Made by a program: the position numbers and the translations under genes
Origin: Phoronis australis
Lineage: Eukaryota > Phoronida > Phoronidae
Length of the DNA stretch: 64,000 bases
NCBI GenBank assembly: GCA_002633005.1
Contig: NMRA01000221.1
Coordinates: 530,680 to 594,679 of the forward strand
Direction of reading: 5' to 3'
Notes under the pieces: model-generated
What the model saw: the letters and a program-made list of their open reading frames with translations, nothing else
Database searches by the model: none
What the model was told of the DNA's origin: nothing
Part shown: piece after piece, positions 25,595 to 36,541 of the stretch
Position numbering within the stretch: position 1 is the first letter of the stretch
Layout: each line of letters opens with the position of its first letter

Positions 25595-25886
25595 GCTTTG
25601 ATCCATTATACTGATAATTGATGGACATACTTTGTCGAGAGTTTTGATCCATTATACTGATAATTAATAGATATACTGTGTCGAGAGTTTTGATCCATTA
25701 TACTGATAATTAATAGATATACTGTGTCGAGAGTTTTGATCCATTATACTGATAATTAATGGACATACTGTGTCGAGAGTTTTGATCCATTATACTGATA
25801 ATTGATGGACATACTGTGCCGAGAGTTTTGATCCATTATACTGATAATTAATGTACATACTGTGTCGAGAGTTTTTATCCATTATC
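25595..25886. repeat. 46-bp tandem repeat, six copies
   Basis: Six head-to-tail copies of a 46-bp unit of the form GTTTTGATCCATTATACTGA then TAATTAATRGAYATACTGTG and TCGAGA, starting at 25595, 25641, 25687, 25733, 25779 and 25825, with a partial seventh. Copies differ by a few bases. There are no unique spacers, so this is not a CRISPR array. Confidence 0.95.
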
Positions 25887-27191
25887 TCTATTTTGGCCAT
25901 TATGCACATTTTGGCCTAATTTGCCTGTTTATACGCCATCTTGAAAATGCACAAGATACATACCCTTACTTCAATACACTAGAACCTCATGGATTGAACA
26001 TAAAAACTTCTTAAATTATACCTGTCCATTGAATTTTTTAAACAAAAATGTATCAACCACATCTTAAATGTCAATTGTCATATAGTGTTTGATTTAACTT
26101 TCTGTTTCTGTTGACAAAGGACATTATTACATCCGAAAATTTCAGTTGATCCATTCTTGTTGTTTTGAATACCTATTTATATCTTACTTTAAAGAAATAG
26201 CTCCACATAGTTACTAATTTCTGGTTATTTTTCCTATTTTCCCACAGGTGGCAGTTTCTTCACTATTATTTTAAGAGCAAAATATCTGAATAACCTTGTG
26301 ACTGTAAAAGCGTTATAATCGTTATTTGCATTTTAAAAAAACTGCCCCTCTCATGTTGTCCATTGAAGTTGATCATTGGAGACCGGACTGCGCCCGGGGC
26401 ACCAGCTGGTCGTTATGCGCCCTTCGAGCCGCTACTGACTTTTTCTGATGGATTGTTGTAGGTGATTTTTTTGTCCACGTAATAAAGAGTTTTCTCTAAG
26501 GAACAATTTGTCGGTTAATTCAACTAATAAGGGAAGCTTCTTGGCATTGAATCATTGAAGCGTTGCTAAGAGCAACAGTTAGTGATACCGAATGTGATAA
26601 ACGACGATCATGATAACGCGCAATGTCCAGTGGCGAAGGTAGAATTAATGTCGCTGTTGGCAAATGAGAGAGTTGGTGCCCCCAATCGACGCGAATATCG
26701 AGTACTTGAGACCACCGCCACCCCCTGTGCGGTATGACGCCTGTCGTTCAGTTTTGTCGCCAGTTTTGCGCCACCTCTCTCAGGGATGAGAGCTACAATG
26801 AAAATGAGACAATCAAGGTCGTTAACGATGATGACACAAATGACGTCACAAGACAATAACGGCAAAGAAAGCGATGTATTCCAACGACGACAATACGTTG
26901 GCGACGATGGGGACGATGCTTTGCTTCCGGTTGCCCATATGAAACCGGTGCAGTCATGGGAAAGAGAGAATCAGTGGTGAAGTCGTTGAAAATTCTTCAT
27001 CACGTGGAGAACCGAACTTTGAAAAACGGCTCTCAGGGTCTTTTTGTCGTTTTGCGTGACTCCCGATTCAAGTTTTGATTTAATAACATGATTTACTGGT
27101 GAAAAGAATTAAAATTGAAGTTTACTTGTACGCTGTAAAGGGAAAACTACCGTCATTAGTGTGTATAATTTTAGCGTCGGTACAGATGTTA
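25887..27191. other. Intergenic, no gene seen
   Basis: No supported exon. Short frames on both strands near 26608-26980 lack recognisable motifs. Confidence 0.5.
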
Positions 27192-27384
27192 ATACACCTT
27201 CTTCACGCAGTCGCCATGTTACAAAGCGTCTCCTTTTAGGTTAAAAAACAATGCAATCTGCGCTTAATCATAGCGCAAAACGTGATTTTTTCGCGTGCCT
27301 CGTTATATTTATGTCCCAATATTGTATTGTCTTTTAAACTGAAAAGAGACTCTTCTAAAATGATGACTGCGTGAATAAGGTCTG
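27192..27384. mobile_element. Palindromic foldback/MITE element, copy 2
   Basis: Same layout as 9619-9817: ATACACCTTCTTCACGCAGT then CGCCATGTTA and TCTCCTTTTAGGTTAAAAAA on the left, answered by AAAAGAGACTCTTCTAAAAT then GATGACTGCGTGAATAAGG on the right. It is more diverged than copy 1. Confidence 0.8.
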
Positions 27385-30300
27385 TGTTCACCAACCTTTG
27401 GGAATCATTAAAAATTGTAATCCAACTACTTTTTCGTCAAAGGAATGTGACGAAAAGCAAAAACTTGTCATCTTTGTGCACCAGAATTGAAAGTAGGGAT
27501 CCAACCTGCGAGTACGACAAAGCAACCCTCATAGAAACGCATTTTTCATCCCTAAGTGAAAGTTACGTAATCAGCAAGGAGGTGAACAAGGGTGTGATAA
27601 GTTTTAAACCGAACAATGAATTTTATGGTTTAAGCAGGCTTGACACGATTTTACGCCAAGTCAGGGGACGATAAGAACAGGTTAACATAATAGTGACTAG
27701 TTGCGTAAGCCTTGGGGACAGTGCCTCGGAATAGTTGATCTTGATGCTCTCCGTTAATTTCTCAGTTCTCTGTTAAATTCACTGCGCGTGAAGACAATTA
27801 GCGCAGCCGCTCTTACACTCTGGACCATTCACTGCGGCACGTGTACTTATAGAGCAGACACGGTATGAAACCCCACGTTGTTCAGTGTTGTATTTCAAGG
27901 ATGCGTGTCAAAATGCGTTGCCAACATAACACTGATGGGTAGCGTCTGCGCGGCGTCTATTTTGGTTTGTAGTGTTTTTTCCGCTGTTCATTAGTAGCTC
28001 AGAAACAAATTAAGCGCTCAATTTCATTTTGCGTGCGATCTCAACGCGAATAATTGGATTCAGATTATTTATAACTCAGCGAGAACAAAACACACATGCT
28101 TCCCTAAAGGCATCTTCAGCGTGTCTTCAAATAGCTACATTAAAAGATTGCTAAATCACGTTTTGGCCTACTAACAGGTACTAACTTGCTAATTTTAATC
28201 TTTAAAATCAAACCAGGCTTTTCCACTGTTGTCAATCATGAGAAACTTAGAGCAAGTTTAGACATTCCGCGCAATACCTGTTAAAGTAACAAGTGTAAGT
28301 AACGCTTTAAAGATGTATTTGCATGCTTCTAACTATACTAATGTACAGCAGGAACTAAACAAAAATGCTATTTGAACACCATCTACGCTAAACAACACGC
28401 AGTTGTATTCATTGGCAAGTTGTAGATGTGAAAACAAAAAATTCTGCAAATAGGTGGCGTTTGCACTAATGACGTACCATGGGGGCTCACATAACCCGCA
28501 CCATGCAGTGTTTTTCCCCAGCACCACGCCACGATACTTATTGGAGACGGTTGAGTGATTTGCGATAGATCATTTTCGACACAAAACATTTGACAATTTT
28601 CAACCTACTTCATATTCACATCATCGCAGACATAAGGAGTTAGGTCTGTTACAAGACGGCTGTGGGGAAAGACTTTCATGCTGAAAACAGACACTTTATC
28701 ATCATGTCTAAAATCTATTGATCTAATTGTACCGGCACCAACTTCTACCCTATTTACGGGTTGGTGTAAGTAGACCAATAGGTTTTTAAAATTATGTTAC
28801 GTAACCACATCACCACCTCAACGCATTTATGCATGCAAACGACTAGTCATTTGGATGACTGCCATTTCACGCCAGACGACATTAAAACCTCGTGCTCTTA
28901 AGTTGTCTGTCACCCCCAACACATACCTTCTCATGGCACGGATCGTCTGAGTGATGATCATTTGCAGTGTCCAAGCGTTTCCAAATCACTGCATATAGAC
29001 TCTCCATGCCCGACTGCCATGTGGAGACGTGTGCTTCGTCGTTAAAAGCATCGTCATATCCTAGTCAAGATCATCATCAATCTTGTTATCGAGACACGAG
29101 TACATCATAGCATATTTTTCGATATCAGTCTGATTTCGCGTTTGATCTGGGTTCTGTAAAGGAGAGCTTTTAAAAATGTTTAATAATTAGTTGTGTTGCT
29201 ATGATAGACTTCCTGGTTTTTGTATACACTGTTTTTCACTTCTTGTCAAGGCTGATCACTGTCTTGGTTTGAACGTTTCTTCTTCCCAAATGTGACCCTG
29301 AACTTAAGTCAGAAATTGGACCTTACGCTCCAGCGTCACAGTTACGATTTAGTCACGTGATTATTAGAACACCATATCCTAATAGTAATGTATACAATGC
29401 ATTTCAGTGACTAGCAGTGACTTTGTATTTTTGCTAAAGTGAGATTTAATAATTTTCTCTGAAATGGTTGTATGGAGCATAAGACCAAATTTCTGTCTTA
29501 CGTCACGTTTCATGAAACAGGACCCGGATATTCAGATTGTTTTGTATAATAAGCAATAACAAAATAGCACGAACTTGGTTGCATCTCCAAATTTACATTG
29601 CGTGCGATAGTGGAAGAAGAAGGGCAGAGACTATCCCGGTGGCTACCCTCTGACGACACCACAGAAACAGAAACAGAAATAACAAAATAATGTTTCTTAC
29701 GTCGTTCAAGACTCTCAGGTCGATGATCACTGCCATGGTGTTATGGTTTCCTCTCTCAAAATAAAAAATAAAGCAAAAGCATCAATATTGAGGAATTATT
29801 GACATTGATATAGCCAGAGAACATGTATTTTGAGGTACTCTGTACATTTGAAGCTAATTTGTATCATAAAACAGTTCCACGGGAAGCCTCAATGTCACTA
29901 TATTGGCAATAGTCACTCGGCCACATTAACACTACTAGGAGTAAGGTTTCGCGATGCTCCAAGCTGCAAGAAGTTTGGGAACAACTAATTTGATGTGACA
30001 ATTTTCCTTAACACTGTATGTCAGGTATTACCATTTTTCACCTTTAAATATCCTTAGCAAAAGTCACACAACAGGAACATTGAAATTAACACAAACCGAC
30101 ACAGAACTCCACCCAGACATCTAGTATATTCGTAATCTACGCATACTGGCGTAGACGAGGGAGGCATAGATGTGTCACAGCAGAACTCTAACCGTGACAG
30201 TTGGTGAACTTTTTCGATCCACCCCACTTGCCATGTTCCTCTTCTGCGCACATGTACTTCGATCTGGCTACCTCACAGGATGCGCATAAAATTTAACGTT

Positions 30301-30678
30301 TGTTTAATTGCTTGCTTAGGTAACGCCACAATTTATAAGCGTTCCACCTGGCAGCTAGGTCTGCGTTATATGCTTCGCCTCGAAACAATCCTCATGTTTT
30401 GCACTTCGGAAGTTATCCTTTTCCTTGCACACTGGGCTCAGATAGTGCGCTCAGCTTTCTTCAGACACTGGCACGTTTGGTTAAACATTATTAATTTTAT
30501 TCTGGAGCAACTCTTTCTCACCAGAATAAAAACATTTGCAACTAGAAACGATAACTTAGGTCACACCAAACCAACGATTAGTTTCCAGGACGTGGTTGCG
30601 TAGAAGTTATACGCTGGTTAGCAAGAATGGTGGTGTTGCGTGATCACGTATCGCGCTGACACTGCATAGTCCAAATTT
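27385..30678. other. Intergenic, no gene seen
   Basis: Open frames up to 107 codons, none with family features. A short imperfect stem (CACCAACTTCTACCC and GGGTTGGTG) lies near 28737-28768. Confidence 0.45.
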
Positions 30679-30800
30679 GCACTCAGTGATCCCTAGATTC
30701 GAGCCATAAACTCCAATAAAAATTCTGAATTTCGAGTGAAAACTCAAGATTTCCAACTCAGATTCGAGCTCATAGATTTAATGCTGGGGTCATTAGGTGC
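30679..30800. mobile_element. TGACCCC hairpin MITE, copy C
   Basis: Left end GCACTCAGTGATCCCTAGAT and right end TTTAATGCTGGGGTCATTAG then GTGC. The interior repeats the GAATTTCGAGTGAAAACTC-type palindromic words seen in copies A and B. A further decayed relative may lie near 57370-57440. Confidence 0.75.
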
Positions 30801-31519
30801 AACACGTGATTACAAAATCACATTTTGCACTGGACAGCCTCATAATAGCCTCAAACACAGAATGATGGACACTTATCTTAAGGTCACATCAAAGCACAAA
30901 GGTTAATGTTAAAATAATTCACAGTTCAATTTTGAGTAATAGATCCCGGAGCCTGATGTGTAAGCATGCGCATGTAAAATTTCAATTCACCGATGACTTA
31001 ACAGCGAACCTGTAGGTCAATATTTCAGCATTTCAAATTCACCAATGGTACTTTCAAATATTGAAAGTAAGGAATGTAGAAGACCCATGAGAGTAAAAAG
31101 CCTAATTCTATTTTGGCTTTTTATCCCAGTGCAGCTTTAAGCACAGACCTCACATGGTCGAAAAATCGGTTTAAGATTGTAATTCAGATCTGAGCATCTT
31201 GAACTCTGTTGACATGAAAACCTGCTTGGAGATCAAGTTTGATATTTAAGTTAAACCAGGTTTTACTAGAACATCGTACCAATGGTTAAACAACTTTTCT
31301 GAAATACAATTTTTCTTTAAACCTAGACTATTGGATCGAGACGGACACAATGGGTCGAAATGGTCATGATAGGTCGAAATGGACATATTGTGTCAAAATG
31401 AACACCGTTTGTTTGGATCCCTGTGTCCATTTCAGTATGATGGAACAAAATGAAATACATCATTGTTATACATGTAGGTCATCTTTGCGAAACTGAAATC
31501 TAGCTCGTAATGGACTTAA
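30801..31519. other. Intergenic with imperfect GGTCGAAATGGACAT repeats
   Basis: Between about 31330 and 31445 short related words (GACGGACACAATGGGTCGAA, ATGGTCATGATAGGTCGAA, ATGGACATATTGTGTC) repeat imperfectly. Similar words reappear at 32885-32945, on the far side of the TTAA-flanked element. No gene seen. Confidence 0.5.
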
Positions 31520-32879
31520 GGTTATCTCCAACCTTATTTAGTGGCCTCCATTCTGACTCGTATATAAAAATAAGCTTTGTCATCTAGTAAAAGTATATAT
31601 TTTCTGAAAGAACAAAAACCATACTTTTTGTATTTATTATTTTTACGTAAAAACCTTTTTTAATTCAAAATTTCATTTTTAATAAAGGTACATTCATAGT
31701 AAAATAACCCCTCAGTCGATTTCAATGAAACCTTTTTTAAATGAAAACTTCACCAGTTACCTCAAAAACGCTGTTGGGACTTTTCGATGAGTCTGTTTGT
31801 TTGGTTTCTATGACAAATCAACTCGCAAAACGTAAGGTATTTTTGTAAAAAAAATGAAGTCGTATTCGTATTTGTCACATTACGCAAAAACTAGGTCTTT
31901 ATATCAAAAATTCTAAAAGTTTTTCTGAGATTGATGACTAAATACTTAGTCTGAAAAGTTTCAGCGAAATCCATGAAGCCATTTTCAAAACTAATGTTCC
32001 TAAGTTCAAATAAAGTCGATTTGCCGAAGCCGAGAAAAAGCCGATTAAACTGGGAGGCGTGAAAATCTCAAAGTCTCCGGTTAATTATTCGGTGAAAACT
32101 TGTTTTCGGTACACATAACCTATACAATCCTTAACTATTTTAGCTATTTCAACGTTCACTCACAATGTCAACTGATTTCGCAGGGCGTAACTAACTTAAT
32201 TATCATTAAAAGCTCATATAGACGTATTGTTCCCAGCTAACTTTTACTTTTGTTTACGCCCTGCTTTCTAAGTAGGTCACAGTTCAGAGCCTGTACACGT
32301 CACGTGCTGGGAGACTGGTACGAAACCATGTAAGACATGGATTACAAAAATCGAATTGGTAGTTTAAAGTATGTCGTTAACATAAGATCGAAACATCGAA
32401 ATGTGAGTATTTATCTCTTTTCACAACTTTCTGTGTTCATGACCACAGAGGGCTGAGGCGACTCGTAGCATTCGTTTTCAACGCCAACGGTCGTATGCAT
32501 GTAGACGCACAACTCCCTTAGGATCAAAACTGTCGTCATTTAACGTGGCACCATTCTATCATAAGTTCACCTCGTTGGCTCAAAGTTATGGCGACTTTGT
32601 GAATGAAAGGACTGAGGGTATACGAAGGCGGAAGCTGTTCTGTACCTGGCGGGAGATTCGATTTAATTGAAAGACCTTTAACCTTTGACCTTGGATAAGA
32701 AGTAAACAAATATCCACGCGGTTGTGCAGTTCAAGGTGGTTCTGCTAAATCATTTCTTTCTCACTACGCGGTATATATTTTGTATTTAAAGATCTCCGAG
32801 AATGAAGGTAAGGTATTTTGCTAGGCATAAGCGAAATATTGTAAAAATGGCCAATTTTTTAATAAGGTTGGAGATAGCC
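31520..32879. mobile_element. 1.36-kb TTAA-flanked non-autonomous DNA transposon
   Basis: Terminal inverted repeats GGTTATCTCCAACCTTATT at the left and AATAAGGTTGGAGATAGCC at the right differ at one base in 19. Each end is bordered by TTAA (31516-31519 and 32880-32883), the target site of piggyBac-type transposases. The interior is AT-rich with no transposase frame, so the copy is non-autonomous. Similar ATGGAC-rich sequence lies outside both ends, as expected if it inserted into that low-complexity stretch. Confidence 0.8.
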
Positions 32880-32883
32880 TTAA

Positions 32884-33537
32884 GTGGTGAAATGGACTCA
32901 ATGGATGAAAATGGACACCCTTAGTCCAAATTGACATAATGGATCCCAAGATTCGTGTTATTAAGACCAGTAAATTGTACTCCAGGCGTGTTCTTCTGAC
33001 TGTGACTCGTACGTATATTTCGCTCAACCCAGTACGTTTTTGGTCACTGCCGAATGCATTAGGTTTGTAGCTCGTATTTCTTCCTCAGGTTTTGTTATAT
33101 GCATCCTTTTTTAAAACGTCTGGAAACTGAGAACTTATTTTTGATCTTCTGCGGCTTTTTTCAATCCGTTCTTTTCCGTTGCTAATTAATTCTCCTAGTT
33201 CTACCTTGAGCACTGTTACCTTGATTGACCTTTCACTTGCTAGCACTTCAAACTACCAATGTACTTTTTGCAGTACTACACGTAACTTAAAATCGATAAC
33301 TTTGAAAACAGATTAATTAGCCGAACAGTACAGATATGATAAAATGTCAATAGCAATTTATCTGCAACTGAAACATTGTGTTTTACGTTAGTCTTTTTGT
33401 TTCAGAGTATGCATGTAACAGTCTAACGAATGCCATTTGTACTCGCGTATTGACTATACAGGTGTATGGTCAGAGTAATAAATTGCATGAGGCCAAAGCC
33501 GATGACCCATCAAACACCTGAGGTGTAACCCAGCGTC
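32884..33537. other. Intergenic, no gene seen
   Basis: ATGGAC-rich words at the left edge, then AT-rich DNA with no supported feature. Confidence 0.5.
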
Positions 33538-33655
33538 ATGATCATCATCGTCGTAGTCTTCGTCCTCATCATCATCATCATCATCATCATCACCAGCCTC
33601 ATCACCACCGTCAGTACTGTCGTCACCACCGTCATCAGTATCATCATCGTCATCC
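33538..33655. repeat. Imperfect (TCA/TCG)n trinucleotide tract
   Basis: Plus strand is largely TCATCA with TCG, TCC and ACC variants. On the minus strand it translates as Asp-rich peptide, an artefact of the repeat. Confidence 0.85.
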
Positions 33656-33710
33656 TTATTTGTGTCATCATATTTCTGCGACAATCAGTTGTGACTATAA
33701 TAACAGCAAT

Positions 33711-33723
33711 GATAATAATAATG

Positions 33724-33799
<76 letters not shown>
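33711..33799. repeat. (ATA/TAA)n microsatellite
   Basis: Almost pure TAA/AAT repeat of about 29 units with a few GAT interruptions. Poly-Asn and poly-Ile frames arise from it and are not genes. Confidence 0.95.
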
Positions 33800-33829
33800 T
33801 AGTTATAATATCAATAAAAGTACATGCTG

Positions 33830-34063
33830 GCACCCAGCCTAAAAATGGAAGACTCGAATTTTTGAAAATGTTACTAAGATTCGCGAGTTACGTTCAGAGT
33901 TATGAATTGTGTTTTCGCCGAATTTGGTAGTTCCTGCCTTTTTAGGGGACTTTTGTCTCGTTTTCTACTACTTGCAGAGCTTTTGTTTTCCCCGAGGCGG
34001 AGCTTTTTGCCCACTTCGTCAAATGGGGGGAGCTCATTCGAGCCCCGTCATCCCCCTGGGTGC
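33830..34063. mobile_element. GCACCCAG-family TIR element, copy 1 (longest)
   Basis: Left end GCACCCAGCCTAAAAATGG, right end CCCCCTGGGTGC, its partial inverse. The interior contains TACTAAGATTCGCGAGTTAC, GTTCAGAGTTATGAATTGTG, TTTTGTCTCGTTTTCTAC and GCTTTTTGCCCACTTCGTCA. Copies at 43879-43985, 46962-47067 and 49605-49822 share subsets of these words. No coding capacity. Confidence 0.8.
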
Positions 34064-35089
34064 GTGAAAGCCGTAACAGTAACAATAATAGTAGCATATG
34101 TAGTAATATTCATAATAAGAATTCCAATTTTAATGATAGAGATCATGATAATGATAATAATGATAATGATATTAATAATGACAATAAGGATAATGATAAT
34201 AGTAATACGGTATTAAAATAATAATAATATCAGTAACACTTAAAGTAAAAGTACCATTAACAGTAACAGTCATGACAAAAATGACAATCATAAATGATAA
34301 CGAAAACAATTGTAAACAAACAGTGGGAGAAATCGCCCATAGAAACGTGTTGGAAATCGAAAATGCCTCTAAAAATTTCTGTGCATTTACAAATATTTAA
34401 AAATCATGTAATGACGTTACGTTGAGCGTCCACGTCAACTAGTGTCACCAACTGCAAAATAGTCATTTTCTCATTAACAGCGTTTAAGCCTACACGTATT
34501 GCTGAAGACGGATCATTTCTTAAATATATGCATGTGCCTAAATACGGACTGGTACGATACTAAAACTACTTTGTAAGCATGCTAATTGTCACTGGCGCTC
34601 TATTTTTGCAGATTATATGAAGTGACGCAGCACGGTGCTGTATTACGCAAGAACCCTATACGTTAGTGATAAGGAGAGATCTGAAAACCGAGAGGTACAA
34701 AGGTATTTCTAGTGACAGCAGAAATTGTTGGAGTTGGGAGCAGAATTAGAACAAAATCTCTGACTTCTTGTGTTGGAAAATAACAAGCATATCGTGGCCT
34801 TACTAAAGCATCTCTGTACTTGACGTTTGTTGTTCGAAAAGACTTCCTGTTTTGTGACGAGAAAGCGTTTCGTTGTACACTGTGATTCAGCGATTTTTAT
34901 GAACAACCGCGTAGTGATATATTATCAACATGGAGCTGAAATGAGTATCATATTTCGAAGGACTACTGTAGGTGAGGGGGAAATGTGTGCTGGCACAAAA
35001 CACGCGAAGCAAGTGGTTTAACACAAATTGTGTTAGCGACAGAATTACGGCGCTAAGTGTGATATCCGCTCGAACACGTCATTGTCGTT
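34064..35089. other. Intergenic upstream of the receptor gene
   Basis: 34105-34215 is an imperfect ATA/ATG trinucleotide tract. The rest is plain DNA; no TATA box is obvious in the last 100 bases before the ATG at 35090, and the 5' UTR or upstream non-coding exons cannot be placed. Confidence 0.5.
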
Positions 35090-36169
35090 ATGGAAAATAC
35101 GACAAAGTCACAAAATTTAAGTGTGATGAGTGCATGGCCGCCATATATAAGTGAGATGCTTAAAACATACATACCGATTGTTTTTTGTTTGGCCGTTGTA
35201 TTGAATTTCTTAGCAACCGTCACGTTTCTCAGCAAAACCTGCGCAAAGCAATCTTGTTCGCACTACCTGGCGGCGGCGTCAATTGCCGATGTTTGCCGCG
35301 CTATTTTGAACACCGTGGCTTGGTTGACGTATATGAAAATCTTAATCATTATTAACCATACCGGACTTTGTCAAGCGTACCAGTACAGCTCAAAGCTTGC
35401 AGACACTCTCTGTCCATGGTTCATGCTGGGTGCTTGCCTGGACTGTTACGTGTGTGTCTCAAAGCGCTTTAGCTGCTCTTGGATAACCACACCTTTTGGC
35501 GCCAAAACCATTATCACTGCATTGTGGGTAATTGGTGTTGTCCTCAATACCTTTCACAGTGTTGTTTATGTGACAAGAAATTCCACGTTGTGTAAACTTG
35601 ATGACACAGTGGTAACGAATGATTTTTACAGATACTTTTACAAGTGGTTCAATATATTATATTCACGTGTACTCGCCGCTGTAATTACCACTGTGCTCGC
35701 ATTTTTAGTGCTACAGAACGTGACAAAGATAACCATGTGTCGCCGGAGTGGTGATGTAATTCGTGATATTTTAAGAAACGAGGCTAGTCCATCACTTCGT
35801 CGAGCTAGCAGGAAGGTGTCCTTTGAAAACCCCAGGCCAAACACGAGTCTGGTCAGAAATGTTGTATCGGCGGCCATTTTAAAAATCGTTCTCGAAACGC
35901 CGTACTACATTTGGCATGTTTTTGACGTCAATGAGCGCGAAGAACACATGTGGCTGTACTTTATTAGTGAACTGGGACTTATATCTACACCCGTTTTCTT
36001 TGCATTCATGTCCAGACAGCACCGGGAATTTTTGTTTCAATTTTGTCGTAATAGAGCATTTTCGAATGAGCCATCTGAAACGTCGCTGTGGTCAAACTCT
36101 ATAGAAGACAGAGATAACTACCAAAGAAGTGACCAAGGTCAGACTGTACTGCATTTAGATATAATCTAA
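35090..36169 (+). CDS. Divergent class A (rhodopsin-like) GPCR, intronless
   Basis: A 359-residue seven-helix receptor in a single exon. Helices lie near residues 27-48, 58-82, 99-125, 138-161, 186-212, 254-280 and 287-308. Landmarks: N39 in helix 1, the AD pair ending at D67 in helix 2, a probable disulphide C94-C168, and prolines P271 in helix 6 and P301 in helix 7. The G-protein switches are altered: DRY reads KRF (125-127), the CWxP position reads LETP (268-271), and NPxxY reads TPVFF (300-304). N-glycosylation sequons sit at N3, N89 and N164. The third loop is basic and Ser-rich and the tail is polar. The start ATG has G at -3 and +4. A peptide-type receptor of an invertebrate expansion is likely; the ligand is unknown. 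Confidence 0.9.
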   Translation: MENTTKSQNLSVMSAWPPYISEMLKTYIPIVFCLAVVLNFLATVTFLSKTCAKQSCSHYLAAASIADVCRAILNTVAWLTYMKILIIINHTGLCQAYQYSSKLADTLCPWFMLGACLDCYVCVSKRFSCSWITTPFGAKTIITALWVIGVVLNTFHSVVYVTRNSTLCKLDDTVVTNDFYRYFYKWFNILYSRVLAAVITTVLAFLVLQNVTKITMCRRSGDVIRDILRNEASPSLRRASRKVSFENPRPNTSLVRNVVSAAILKIVLETPYYIWHVFDVNEREEHMWLYFISELGLISTPVFFAFMSRQHREFLFQFCRNRAFSNEPSETSLWSNSIEDRDNYQRSDQGQTVLHLDII

Positions 36170-36172
36170 TAA

Positions 36173-36541
36173 TTGAAAAATGCCATTAAAACCCGCAACC
36201 ACCAAACGGTACTCGAACAGGAATCGAAATTTAACCAATGGGGGACTCCATATTCAATAGGTGATGGTTATTCGATTATGCATAACAATACAGCCAGGGG
36301 CCCTGCGCAAGATGAGGGCCCATCTTGCCCCCACGGAAACCGGTCAGAAGTTGTGGTAGCGGGGGACAACCCTTTAAGCAACAAAAATTGCAGTCTAGGG
36401 CTTCGCACAAAAAAGTGTAGCAACAGGCATCAGCATGCACTTGCGAAGAAAATCTTCACGTATGGAATGGAATCACTGAATTCATCCCCGCCATGCAACA
36501 CTCCGACCCTCGAGTCATCGAACAATACAGGATACAGTTAA
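36173..36541 (+). other. Open frame directly after the receptor's two stop codons
   Basis: The receptor frame ends TAA TAA, then stays open for another 122 codons to the stop at 36539-36541. The predicted peptide is polar, rich in Asn, Ser and His, with no helix or known motif. It may be 3' UTR that stays open by chance, the remnant of a longer C-terminal tail cut short by stops, or a read-through extension. A double stop argues against efficient read-through. Confidence 0.3.

Noticed and set aside
25595-25886. Regularly spaced repeats, possible CRISPR
   Set aside because: Units are contiguous 46-mers with no unique spacers, in an animal genome.
33454-33930. Asp-rich, poly-Ile and poly-Asn open frames
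   Set aside because: Produced by the TCA and TAA trinucleotide tracts on both strands.
35638-35877. Antisense open frame inside the receptor gene
   Set aside because: Shadow of the coding strand; no features of its own.
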